From a virus: 45,768 nt of DNA. The stretch spans positions 1 to 45,768 of IMG/VR virus record IMGVR_UViG_3300029914_000050; one strand, given 5' to 3'. Every line of letters starts with the position of its first letter. Position 1 is the first letter of the stretch. Under the pieces are notes generated by a model. That model did not search any database and was not told where the DNA came from. It worked only from the letters and a program-made list of their open reading frames with translations. Of this stretch, positions 20,388 to 26,341 are shown piece after piece. The position numbers and the translations under genes were made by a program.

Positions 20388-21269
20388 ATGCTGCTGACAA
20401 AGCCACAGAGGTTATTCCCAGTAGACTACACCTCGCTGCTGAAGCAACTGCTCGACGAGCCCGTCAAACTCAACAGGCGCACGGGCAAGGGGATCAGGGC
20501 GGTCGCGGGCGGCGCGTCATTCAAGCTCGACCTGTCTGACAGGAAGATGCCGGTGTGCGGGGTGAGGAAGCTCTACCCCGGGACCGCGGCGGCCGAGGTC
20601 GCCTGGTTTCTGTCCGGCGCGAGGGACACGAAGTGGCTCGACAGGTACTGCAAGATCTGGAAACCCTTCGCCGAGCCGGACGGCGGGGTGGACGCCGCGT
20701 ACGGCTACCGCTGGCGGACGCACTTCGGCCGCGACCAGCTCCGCGACGCAGTCGACGCGTTGACGGTCAACCCGTCGGACCGCCGCATCTACGTCTCCGC
20801 GTGGGATCCGACCAAGGACGGTCTCGGCAGGCCTTCGAAGAACGTACCGTGTCCAGTCGGATTTACCCTGTCATTGCAACAGGTATATCGGGCTGATGAA
20901 GATGGCCCAGCTGAGTATACCTTACACTCGAGCCTGTTCATCAGGTCGAGCGACGTCTTCGTCGGGCTGCCGTACGACGTTATGGGGCACGCGATCCTCA
21001 TGGACGTGCTCTGCGCGAGCCTCGGCGTCCCCGCGACGCTCGGGACGATGACGGTGACGCTCGCGCACCCCCACCTCTACGACGTGCACACGAAGATGGC
21101 TGAGGAGTCGTTGGTAGCCATCCCGACCTACAGCAATGTGCCGCTGATGGGGTTCGCCACCCTGGGCGACGTCACGGATGACCCCGACGGGTTCGTCGCG
21201 TCGTACAGGGAGCGCGCCAGCAAGGCCGAGTGGCCGACATTCAAGTGCAACCCGGAGCTCGTGCTGTGA
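20388..21269 (+). CDS. Thymidylate-synthase-fold enzyme, likely dCMP-specific (methylase or hydroxymethylase)
   Basis: The 293-residue protein follows the thymidylate synthase fold: AAEVAWFLSGARD, AYGYRWR, DRRIYVSAWD, catalytic Cys155 in NVPCPVGF, phosphate-binding Arg186 in IRSSDVFVGLPYD, and HLYDVH near residue 231. Two positions are unusual. Asp197 replaces the Asn that reads the uracil ring (LPFNI in ordinary enzymes), and Pro156 follows the catalytic Cys where His is usual. Asn-to-Asp is the change known from T4 dCMP hydroxymethylase and from TS mutants that accept dCMP. So the product is probably 5-methyl- or 5-hydroxymethyl-dCMP; an altered thymidylate synthase remains possible. Confidence 0.8.
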   Translation: MLLTKPQRLFPVDYTSLLKQLLDEPVKLNRRTGKGIRAVAGGASFKLDLSDRKMPVCGVRKLYPGTAAAEVAWFLSGARDTKWLDRYCKIWKPFAEPDGGVDAAYGYRWRTHFGRDQLRDAVDALTVNPSDRRIYVSAWDPTKDGLGRPSKNVPCPVGFTLSLQQVYRADEDGPAEYTLHSSLFIRSSDVFVGLPYDVMGHAILMDVLCASLGVPATLGTMTVTLAHPHLYDVHTKMAEESLVAIPTYSNVPLMGFATLGDVTDDPDGFVASYRERASKAEWPTFKCNPELVL

Positions 21270-21745
21270 GGAAGGACCGGCAGATGCCCGTCATCGCCAA
21301 GCTCGGGAAGTGGGACGAGAGGTTCATGTACATGGCCTGCGGTGTGGCGGACTGGTCGAAGGATCCGAAGGTCAAAGTCGGCGCAGTGGTCGTCTCCCCC
21401 GACAAGCGTCAGTTCAGCGTGGGGTACAACGGCTTCCCAGTCGGTGTGGACGACAGCGACGCCAGGCTGAATGGGCCGCTGCGCGTGGACCTGACGGTGC
21501 ACGCCGAGCTCAACGCCATCCTGAACTCAGGCAAGGACCTCACCGGGTGGACGCTGTACGCGACGCGGCAGCCGTGCCTCGAGTGCGCAAAGGCCATCAT
21601 ACAGGCGCGCATCGCGCGCGTCGTGTCGCCACCCATCGACCGAGTGTCCTCGTGGAAGGACAGCTGCGACTGGGGAGGCCAGATCATGCGCGAGGCGGGG
21701 GTAAACACGGACTACTTCACACAGACGGAGGTATCATCCCTATGA
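21266..21745 (+). CDS. dCMP deaminase
   Basis: The 159-residue protein has the zinc deaminase motifs His79-Ala-Glu81 (VHAELNAIL) and PCxxC (Cys104, Cys107 in RQPCLECAKAII), after a KVKVGAVVVSPD strand and GYNGFPVGVDD. It converts dCMP to dUMP. The GTG start was chosen because it overlaps the stop of the TS-fold gene. If that enzyme uses dCMP, the two compete for the same pool, unless deamination supplies the host's thymidylate synthase. Confidence 0.88.
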   Translation: MRKDRQMPVIAKLGKWDERFMYMACGVADWSKDPKVKVGAVVVSPDKRQFSVGYNGFPVGVDDSDARLNGPLRVDLTVHAELNAILNSGKDLTGWTLYATRQPCLECAKAIIQARIARVVSPPIDRVSSWKDSCDWGGQIMREAGVNTDYFTQTEVSSL

Positions 21746-22179
21746 AGCTCATCATGGCGGTCAGCAAGGACGGGTACATCGCCAAGGAGGACAGCGACGA
21801 CATGTCCTGGACGGGGTTCGACGACAAGCTCGTCTTCCGCCTCATGACCATGGTCGGGGGCAAGCCGCTCGGCGCGGGCCGCAAGACCTACGAGACGATG
21901 CCGGCGCTCAAGGCCAGGACGCTCGTGTCGCTGTCCAACGACCCGAGGCGCGGGTGCACGCTCGACGCGTTCGACGCGCAGTACCCCGACGCGTGGCTCA
22001 TCGGCGGACAGGACGTGGCGCTGCAGGCGATCGCCGAGGAACGGGTCACCGAGTTCTTCCTGTGCCACTCGCCCAACGCCATCTTCCGCGGCGTGAAGGC
22101 CGACCACCGCGTCCTCAACTGGGGCACCGTGGTCACCGAGATCCGAGTCGGCCACACGCGCGTCGAGGTGCGCCGGTGA
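21742..22179 (+). CDS. Dihydrofolate reductase-like enzyme (RibD C-terminal type)
   Basis: The 145-residue protein starts MKLIMAVSKDGYIAKEDSDDMSWTGFDDK, has GGKPLGAGRKTYETMP (the MGR.T.E. motif), a TLVSLSND strand and AWLIGGQDVALQAI (the GG..v. NADPH loop). It should reduce dihydrofolate, or a related pterin or pyrimidine, with NADPH. Being coupled to a TS-fold enzyme by overlapping starts and stops, recycling of the folate cofactor is the natural role. Confidence 0.83.
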   Translation: MKLIMAVSKDGYIAKEDSDDMSWTGFDDKLVFRLMTMVGGKPLGAGRKTYETMPALKARTLVSLSNDPRRGCTLDAFDAQYPDAWLIGGQDVALQAIAEERVTEFFLCHSPNAIFRGVKADHRVLNWGTVVTEIRVGHTRVEVRR

Positions 22180-22604
22180 GCCTGGAGTCTTCCCTCTGGG
22201 GTTGGCTGTACAGGGTGTGGAAGGACGTCAAGGGACTCCACTTCACGCGCATAGAGAACTCCGCGTCGTCCGGCACGCCGGACGTGGAGGGGTGCACCGG
22301 CGGTCTGCAGTTCTGGATAGAGCTCAAGATCGCCAAGAGGCCGAAGCACAGACACGACATCATCAAATTAGACCACTTCCGCGTCAAGCAGGTGGTGTGG
22401 CTCCACAACAGGTGGCTGGTCGACGGGAGGGCCTGGGTACTGGTGAGGGTCGAGGGCAACGGCCCCCGGGTCCACTATCTCCTGAGCGGCGGCATGGCCC
22501 GCGCGCTGTACGAAGGGATGACCGAGGACGCCATGGACGAAGTGTCCTGGATCGACGCACACGCATCGCCCATGGATGTGTTGCGCCGGGCGAGCGTCTG
22601 GTAA
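22176..22604 (+). CDS. VRR-NUC-like nuclease
   Basis: The 142-residue protein has RIENSASSGTPDVEG (Asp36) and FWIELKIAK (Glu49, Lys51), the PD...ExK core of VRR-NUC and Holliday-junction-resolvase-like nucleases. It is followed by DHFRVKQVVWLHNR and AWVLVRV, which match the family's later strands. Phage versions are thought to resolve branched DNA. It ends the nucleotide/recombination operon, and the GTG start overlaps the reductase stop. Confidence 0.8.
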   Translation: MSLESSLWGWLYRVWKDVKGLHFTRIENSASSGTPDVEGCTGGLQFWIELKIAKRPKHRHDIIKLDHFRVKQVVWLHNRWLVDGRAWVLVRVEGNGPRVHYLLSGGMARALYEGMTEDAMDEVSWIDAHASPMDVLRRASVW

Positions 22605-22623
22605 CTTTTCGTTAGCTATAAAG

Positions 22624-22639
22624 TCCAAGTATACTTGAA
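22624..22639 (+). repeat. 16-nt palindromic motif, copy 2
   Basis: TCCAAGTATACTTGAA contains the perfect 12-bp palindrome CAAGTATACTTG and is preceded by a TATAAA-like hexamer (22617-22622). It is near-identical to the motif at 18000-18015. Probably an operator or a phage-specific promoter element. Confidence 0.6.
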
Positions 22640-22647
22640 AATAGTGC

Positions 22648-22676
22648 TTTACTTCCAAGCTTGGACATGGCACAAT
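22648..22676 (+). promoter_or_regulatory. Promoter with an embedded palindromic operator
   Basis: TTTACT (22648-22653) and CACAAT (22671-22676) are 17 nt apart. The spacer begins with the perfect palindrome TCCAAGCTTGGA (22654-22665), which shares TCCAAG with the motif just upstream. A repressor bound there would block RNA polymerase. The promoter would serve the early small-gene operon starting at 22726. Confidence 0.6.
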
Positions 22677-22683
22677 ATTCTTA

Positions 22684-22707
22684 ATCGATCGGGATCATCC
22701 GGTCGAT
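22684..22707 (+). promoter_or_regulatory. Inverted repeat in the leader of the early operon
   Basis: ATCGATCGG (22684-22692) and CCGGTCGAT (22699-22707) form a 9-bp inverted repeat with one mismatch around GATCAT. It lies just downstream of the expected transcription start and could be an operator or a leader hairpin. Confidence 0.45.
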
Positions 22708-22725
22708 GAAACCTAGGAGAAAACC

Positions 22726-22887
22726 ATGGAAAAATCGAAAACCACCTATTGGGCTGTTTATCAGCAGAAGGACATCTTGTTCTCAGGTACGTTCACGCAA
22801 TGCTGGAACTATCTGACGATGGAGTTCGGACACATGACGATGGCTGAAGTCGTCATGGTGGGCGTCAAGATCGCCCGCAAGGCTTAA
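22726..22887 (+). CDS. Small early protein, 53 aa
   Basis: CCTAGGAGAAAACC precedes the ATG. The product (MEKSKTTYWAVYQQKDILFSGTFTQCWNYLTMEFGHMTMAEVVMVGVKIARKA) looks like a small alpha/beta protein. It is the only gene between a promoter and a strong terminator, so it may be expressed early and at a high level. Such genes often encode host-takeover proteins; the family is not recognised. Confidence 0.65.
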   Translation: MEKSKTTYWAVYQQKDILFSGTFTQCWNYLTMEFGHMTMAEVVMVGVKIARKA

Positions 22888-22893
22888 CCCTAA

Positions 22894-22919
22894 GGGGAGC
22901 CTACGGGCTCCCCACTTTT
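22894..22919 (+). terminator. Rho-independent terminator
   Basis: A perfect 8-bp stem, GGGGAGCC with GGCTCCCC, closes a TACG loop and is followed by ACTTTT. It lies 6 nt after the stop of the 53-residue early gene. Confidence 0.85.
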
Positions 22920-22941
22920 CCACACGCTAAGGAGACTGACC

Positions 22942-23208
22942 ATGAAGAAAGATCCATTATTCTCAGAAGAAAATGTTGAACTCGTCGCGAACGAGTTCTT
23001 GAAGATTCTCACACGTTGGTTCGCGCACGACGGCAAGAAGCTCTCAGCAGACAGAGTCAAGAACGCGAATGACTACTACGACGCCAACATGGCTATGTTA
23101 GAGGCGGCTGAGAAATGCGACGCCACAGCGAACATAGAAGACGAAAAATTCTACTACTTTATGAATCGTGCGTGGAGCAGAGCCATCGAAATTCAAACCA
23201 AGAAATGA
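22942..23208 (+). CDS. Small early protein, 88 aa
   Basis: The product is helical and acidic (NVELVANEFLKILTRWFAHDGKK, DRVKNANDYYDANMAMLEAAEKCD, FYYFMNRAWSRAIEIQ). No family is recognised. It is the first of a series of small genes that share the leader GGAGACTGACCATG. Base composition is lower in GC than the replication genes. Confidence 0.65.
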   Translation: MKKDPLFSEENVELVANEFLKILTRWFAHDGKKLSADRVKNANDYYDANMAMLEAAEKCDATANIEDEKFYYFMNRAWSRAIEIQTKK

Positions 23209-23219
23209 GGAGACTGACC

Positions 23220-23387
23220 ATGACTAAGACAGAACGCTACGTGCGTAAACAAATAAAGACTTTGGAGAAGGACATCGTGTTCGACGGACAGGTGTACAGT
23301 CGCGGCATGCTCGCCGCATTCCAACTTGTTCTACAAAGAATCGAGGATGAGAAGATAGACGAGTTCTTGGACGAGGTACCATTATGA
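23220..23387 (+). CDS. Small early protein, 55 aa
   Basis: The protein (MTKTERYVRKQIKTLEKDIVFDGQVYSRGMLAAFQLVLQRIEDEKI...) appears to be a helical hairpin. It begins with the repeated leader GGAGACTGACC and its stop overlaps the next ATG. Function not recognised. Confidence 0.6.
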   Translation: MTKTERYVRKQIKTLEKDIVFDGQVYSRGMLAAFQLVLQRIEDEKIDEFLDEVPL

Positions 23388-23551
23388 AGACGCTCATACC
23401 CTTCCTGTCCGTGGTGCTAGTGGTGTGCCTTGGCGCGTACAGCCAAGGCTACCGCGTCTTGAACCTCAACCAGTTCGACTTCCTCACGCAACTCGAACTC
23501 GTAGGTGCCTTGAGCAAGGAGGTACACCATGACGGTGCGCGTGCTGAGTAA
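23384..23551 (+). CDS. Small membrane-anchored or exported protein
   Basis: The ATG overlaps the previous stop. The 55-residue product starts with a hydrophobic segment (LIPFLSVVLVVCLGAYSQG) that could be a signal anchor, then a short polar helix (FDFLTQLELVGALSKEV). Its last 23 bases overlap the next gene. Function unknown. Confidence 0.55.
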   Translation: MKTLIPFLSVVLVVCLGAYSQGYRVLNLNQFDFLTQLELVGALSKEVHHDGARAE

Positions 23552-23705
23552 ACCCGTGTTTCAGATGGTGCTGAGAGAGCTGCGGAAGACCGGTCACAAG
23601 GTCACGAAGCTTAGCGCCGGCTACGTAGTTCACGACGGACAAGGCGTGCAGAAGCTCAAGGCTATGCAGGGCACCCGCGGGTACCTTGTCCGCTACGACA
23701 ATTAA
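23529..23705 (+). CDS. Small basic protein, 58 aa
   Basis: AAGGAGGTACACC is a near-ideal ribosome site for this ATG. The product (MTVRVLSKPVFQMVLRELRKTGHKVTKLSAGYVV..., ending GTRGYLVRYDN) has a strand-helix-strand layout with a basic helix. It may bind nucleic acid or a host protein. No family recognised. Confidence 0.6.
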   Translation: MTVRVLSKPVFQMVLRELRKTGHKVTKLSAGYVVHDGQGVQKLKAMQGTRGYLVRYDN

Positions 23706-23730
23706 CTCAATCAAAAAAAGGAGACCGACC

Positions 23731-23973
23731 ATGTCAGCCCAAATCATAGATTTCCCAGTTAAAAATAGGGTGGAGAAGAACTCCGTCCAACAGACCGGTC
23801 AAGCTATGTTGGACGCCTTCGAGCGCCACGACACGTACGCCGTAGCGCTCGCCATTGTCACCTCCGCATGCGGGTGCGACGAGTGCGAGTACGTCCGGGA
23901 GCTGATGGCCACAGACCAAGACGAGGCCATAAAGTACCTCGAACGCAAATACTACGTCCAACCCTCTGTCTAA
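23731..23973 (+). CDS. Small early protein, 80 aa
   Basis: The leader is GGAGACCGACC, a one-base variant of the repeated element. The product (MSAQIIDFPVKNRVEKNSVQQTG..., with SACGCDECEYVRELMAT) contains a CxCxxC group that might hold a metal. The IIDFP start is seen in several small bacterial and phage proteins. Function unknown. Confidence 0.6.
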   Translation: MSAQIIDFPVKNRVEKNSVQQTGQAMLDAFERHDTYAVALAIVTSACGCDECEYVRELMATDQDEAIKYLERKYYVQPSV

Positions 23974-23993
23974 CCAACCACAGGAGACTGACA

Positions 23994-24281
23994 ATGACGA
24001 CCAACTACAAACACCGCATCGACAGCATCGCCAAACAGATCGGCGTGCTCTTCAACGACATGATGGACGAGCCGATGGGCGGCTCGGACCTGCAGAACAC
24101 GCAGCAGTTCATCCGCAACCTCGACGACGTCGTGTACGGCGTCGAGGACGCGCTGGCCGAGTTCCGACATCAGCTGCTCATCGAGAACGGGGAGGTCGCC
24201 CAGTTCGAGCGCCTCAACAGACCGCTCCGCGCGCCGAGCTACGAGTCGGTGGCCAAGATCATGTCGGAGGACCGCGGGTGA
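23994..24281 (+). CDS. Small early protein, 95 aa
   Basis: This GC-rich gene encodes a helical acidic protein (RIDSIAKQIGVLFNDMMDEPMGGSDLQNTQQFIRNLDDVVYGVEDALAEFRHQLLIENG). It uses the leader GGAGACTGACA and overlaps the GTG start of the glycosylase gene by four bases, so the two are probably co-translated. No family recognised. Confidence 0.62.
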   Translation: MTTNYKHRIDSIAKQIGVLFNDMMDEPMGGSDLQNTQQFIRNLDDVVYGVEDALAEFRHQLLIENGEVAQFERLNRPLRAPSYESVAKIMSEDRG

Positions 24282-24718
24282 GGTCGGTCGCGCCGCCGAG
24301 GGGGAGACTCTTCCAGGAGGACCTCCTCCGCCGACCCTTCTGGATGCTGGTCGCGTGTTCGCTCGTCAACAGGACGACGTGGGAGGTCGCCGAGCCGGCG
24401 TTCCTGTCCATCCGCAGGAGGTACCCGACGCCGGGGCACCTCGCGCGGGCGAGGGCTTACGACATCGGCAGGACGCTCCGACCGCTGGGACTGTGGCGTC
24501 AGCGCGGACGCAGGCTGCCCGAGTTGGCTAAGGCCTGGCTCGCCCGGAGGCCCGAGACGTCTGCCGACGTGGAGTCCCTCCCCGGATGCGGGCGTTACGC
24601 GGCCGATTCGTGGGCCATATTCGTAGAAGGTAGACGCGACGTCGAGCCTGACGACGGGAAATTAAACTGGTACGTAGAGACCAGGATCAAGAACATTGAA
24701 TGCAGCAAAAACACTTGA
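24278..24718 (+). CDS. MBD4-like HhH-GPD DNA glycosylase
   Basis: The 146-residue protein has the helix-hairpin-helix glycosylase layout: FWMLVACSLVNRTTWEVAEP, RRRYPTPGHLARARAYDIGRTLRPLGLWRQRGRRL, the hairpin LPGCGRYAADS (101-111), and EPDDGKLNWY with candidate catalytic Asp126. This tracks the MBD4 catalytic domain as I recall it (FLNRTSG, LLKPLGLY..RA, LHGIGKYGNDS, PEDHKLNKY). The iron-sulfur cysteines of endonuclease III are absent. MBD4 removes T or hydroxymethyluracil opposite G by base excision in nuclear DNA. The last few codons are AT-rich and the end may be shortened. GTG start overlaps the previous stop. Confidence 0.8.
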   Translation: MRSVAPPRGRLFQEDLLRRPFWMLVACSLVNRTTWEVAEPAFLSIRRRYPTPGHLARARAYDIGRTLRPLGLWRQRGRRLPELAKAWLARRPETSADVESLPGCGRYAADSWAIFVEGRRDVEPDDGKLNWYVETRIKNIECSKNT

Positions 24719-24739
24719 AACCTACAGGAGAGACTGACC

Positions 24740-25198
24740 ATGCCACAGACTGCCAAGAAGGCGAGACTCACCCACAAACTGAAACCCCACACCAAGAAGA
24801 ACCTGCCGACGGTCGCCGTCGCCGTCGCCGTCGCCCAGCCGCACGTCATGGCCGAGGTGCGCATGGTGATCGAGACCAAGAAGGACGCGCTCGCCGAGAT
24901 CGCCGACATGCCCGAACTGTCGGACGTGTCTAGCGTGAAGACTGTCGCGTGCCAGCTGCTCGTCGCCGTGCACTTCCCGGGCAAGACGAAGGACGACTGG
25001 AAGATCGGCTTCTCTTTCAACTCCATACTCATGCGCATCGGCCAGCTCTTCCCGGATGCCAAGACCTCTGAGAAGTGCCTGCGGTGGTACCTGATGCGGA
25101 TCCGGCAGGAGGACAAGGGCTTCGCCGGGTACGTCATGCTGACCCGTTTCCAGCGCCCTAAGTCGAAGACGTCTGCGACGCTCAACAGGTTGACGTAA
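24740..25198 (+). CDS. Hypothetical protein, 152 aa
   Basis: The product has a basic N-terminus with a VAVAVAVA run encoded by four GTCGCC units (24822-24845). An alpha/beta domain follows (AEVRMVIETKKDALAEIADMPE, CQLLVAVHFPGKTKDDWKIGFSFNSILMRIGQLFPDAKT, GYVMLTRFQRPK). I do not recognise the family. It uses the leader AGAGACTGACC and is the last + strand gene before the convergence point. Confidence 0.65.
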   Translation: MPQTAKKARLTHKLKPHTKKNLPTVAVAVAVAQPHVMAEVRMVIETKKDALAEIADMPELSDVSSVKTVACQLLVAVHFPGKTKDDWKIGFSFNSILMRIGQLFPDAKTSEKCLRWYLMRIRQEDKGFAGYVMLTRFQRPKSKTSATLNRLT

Positions 25199-25234
25199 AG
25201 AAAAAGGGCCCCTCGGACTCGCGTCCGAGGGGCC
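25199..25234 (-). terminator. Rho-independent terminator of the late operon
   Basis: A perfect 12-bp stem (25207-25218 with 25223-25234) closes a 4-nt loop. Read on the - strand it is followed by CTTTTTCTTT, so it ends the leftward late transcript. On the + strand no U-tract follows, although the hairpin may also slow rightward transcription. Confidence 0.88.
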
Positions 25235-25259
25235 AGTGCAACCAGGGAGACTGGTATCT

Positions 25260-25706
25260 CTATTGCTGCCAGGGCAGGTTGCCCTTGTCGGCCAGCTTCT
25301 CCGTCGTACGGAGCACGCCTAAACCCAACATACCCATCAGCGTAGTCGTCAACGTGCTCGTGTCGAAGTCGGGCAGTTTGACTTCGTGGCCTGTGTTCGC
25401 CAACGCGAAGGCGAGGACGGGCTGCAGGATGAGGTGGTACACGAACGCCGCGCCGCACGCCCACCCGATGAACGGCCGCCACCCGGAGACGAAGAGCGAG
25501 TTGCTGGCCGCTTCGACTTGGTTGATGGCCAGCTGCCCCGCCGCGAGTTGCGAGTCCAGCGCCTCGGCCTTCAGCATGAACTCCTGCGCGTCCTTCTCGG
25601 CCTGGGCCTTGTCGGGCCCGGCCACCCGGTCGATGATGTCCTTGGCTAGGCTCGCGATGTCACCTAGGCCTGGGCCCCCGGTGACTAGGTCTGCTACGAC
25701 CCCCAC
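25260..25706 (-). CDS. 3TM-type holin
   Basis: The 148-residue protein has an N-terminal GLGDIASLAKDIIDRV helix and a charged middle helix (DKAQAEKDAQEFMLKAEALDSQLAAGQLAINQVEAAS). GWRPFIGWACGAAFVYHLILQPVLAFA with TTLMGMLGLGVLRTTEK gives the membrane segments. This is the holin-of-3TM-superfamily pattern (E....S.F...WRPFIGW....). It would permeabilise the inner membrane to release the endolysin encoded upstream in the same operon. GTG start, placed by the overlap-free junction after the previous stop. Confidence 0.82.
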   Translation of the reverse strand: MGVVADLVTGGPGLGDIASLAKDIIDRVAGPDKAQAEKDAQEFMLKAEALDSQLAAGQLAINQVEAASNSLFVSGWRPFIGWACGAAFVYHLILQPVLAFALANTGHEVKLPDFDTSTLTTTLMGMLGLGVLRTTEKLADKGNLPWQQ

Positions 25707-25707
25707 G

Positions 25708-26112
25708 CTACAGCTTCTTGATCTCGTCCTCGACCTTCATGTCGAGGGCCTTGTACTTCGAGACGATGAGCGTGAGGAACTCGTGCAGGTGCGAGTCGAC
25801 GTCCGCGCCGACGGTAGAGAGCTTCTTGACCTCGTCGGCGATCTTCAGGCCGACAGCATCGAACTTCTGCGCTGTCCAGGCTAGGAGTTCGTGCAGGTGT
25901 GACTTCTGTTCGTTCTCGAGTTGCTTCTTCTGACGCTCGACGAGCAGATCGGCCGCGTCGGTGGTGTTGACCACGATCGTCTTGACGTCTGCTGTCACTT
26001 CGGTCACCGCGACCTTCGTATCTGCAGCCGTGCTCGCCACGGTGGCTGACGCCGCGGCCACAGATGCCTTGACTGCGTTCTCTGCGTTCTTCACTGGTTT
26101 AGGGTCGGCCAT
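25708..26112 (-). CDS. Helical, phasin-like hypothetical protein
   Basis: The 134-residue protein begins with an Ala/Val/Thr-rich repeat region (VKASVAAASATVASTAADTK) and continues as a long charged helix. Two similar units, HLHELLAWTAQKFDAVGLKIADEVKKL and HLHEFLTLIVSKYKALDMKVEDEIKKL, form an internal duplication. A trimeric or dimeric coiled coil is likely. It sits between fibre and holin genes, with AAGGAGCTATACA as ribosome site. Function unknown. Confidence 0.65.
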   Translation of the reverse strand: MADPKPVKNAENAVKASVAAASATVASTAADTKVAVTEVTADVKTIVVNTTDAADLLVERQKKQLENEQKSHLHELLAWTAQKFDAVGLKIADEVKKLSTVGADVDSHLHEFLTLIVSKYKALDMKVEDEIKKL

Positions 26113-26144
26113 TGTATAGCTCCTTGTTGATAGTTGATGTCGTC

Positions 26145-26330
26145 TCAGGACCCCTGAGTGGGGCTAGGCGTAGGGCTAGGTGTCGCTTGCAGCGTAGCAA
26201 TCTGGCTCTGCCAGTTGGTGATTTGCAGGCCCAGAGTGGTATTCTGGCGGGCTGCATTGGCCGTGTTTGTTGCTTGCTGTGCCTCGGCAGCAGCGACATT
26301 AGCGTTCAGTACGTCGATCTGTGTAGTCAT
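26145..26330 (-). CDS. Small coiled-coil protein
   Basis: The 61-residue product (MTTQIDVLNANVAAAEAQQATNTANAARQNTTLGLQITNWQSQI...) has a heptad-like helix and a Pro/Ser/Thr tail (TPSPTPSPTQGS). AAAGGAGACTCTT precedes the ATG. It lies just after the AT-rich fibre gene and could be a fibre-associated trimerising peptide; this is inference. Confidence 0.55.
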   Translation of the reverse strand: MTTQIDVLNANVAAAEAQQATNTANAARQNTTLGLQITNWQSQIATLQATPSPTPSPTQGS

Positions 26331-26341
26331 AAGAGTCTCCT

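Noticed and set aside
25199-25234. Bidirectional intrinsic terminator
   Set aside because: Only the - strand reading has a U-tract; rightward termination cannot be claimed from the sequence.
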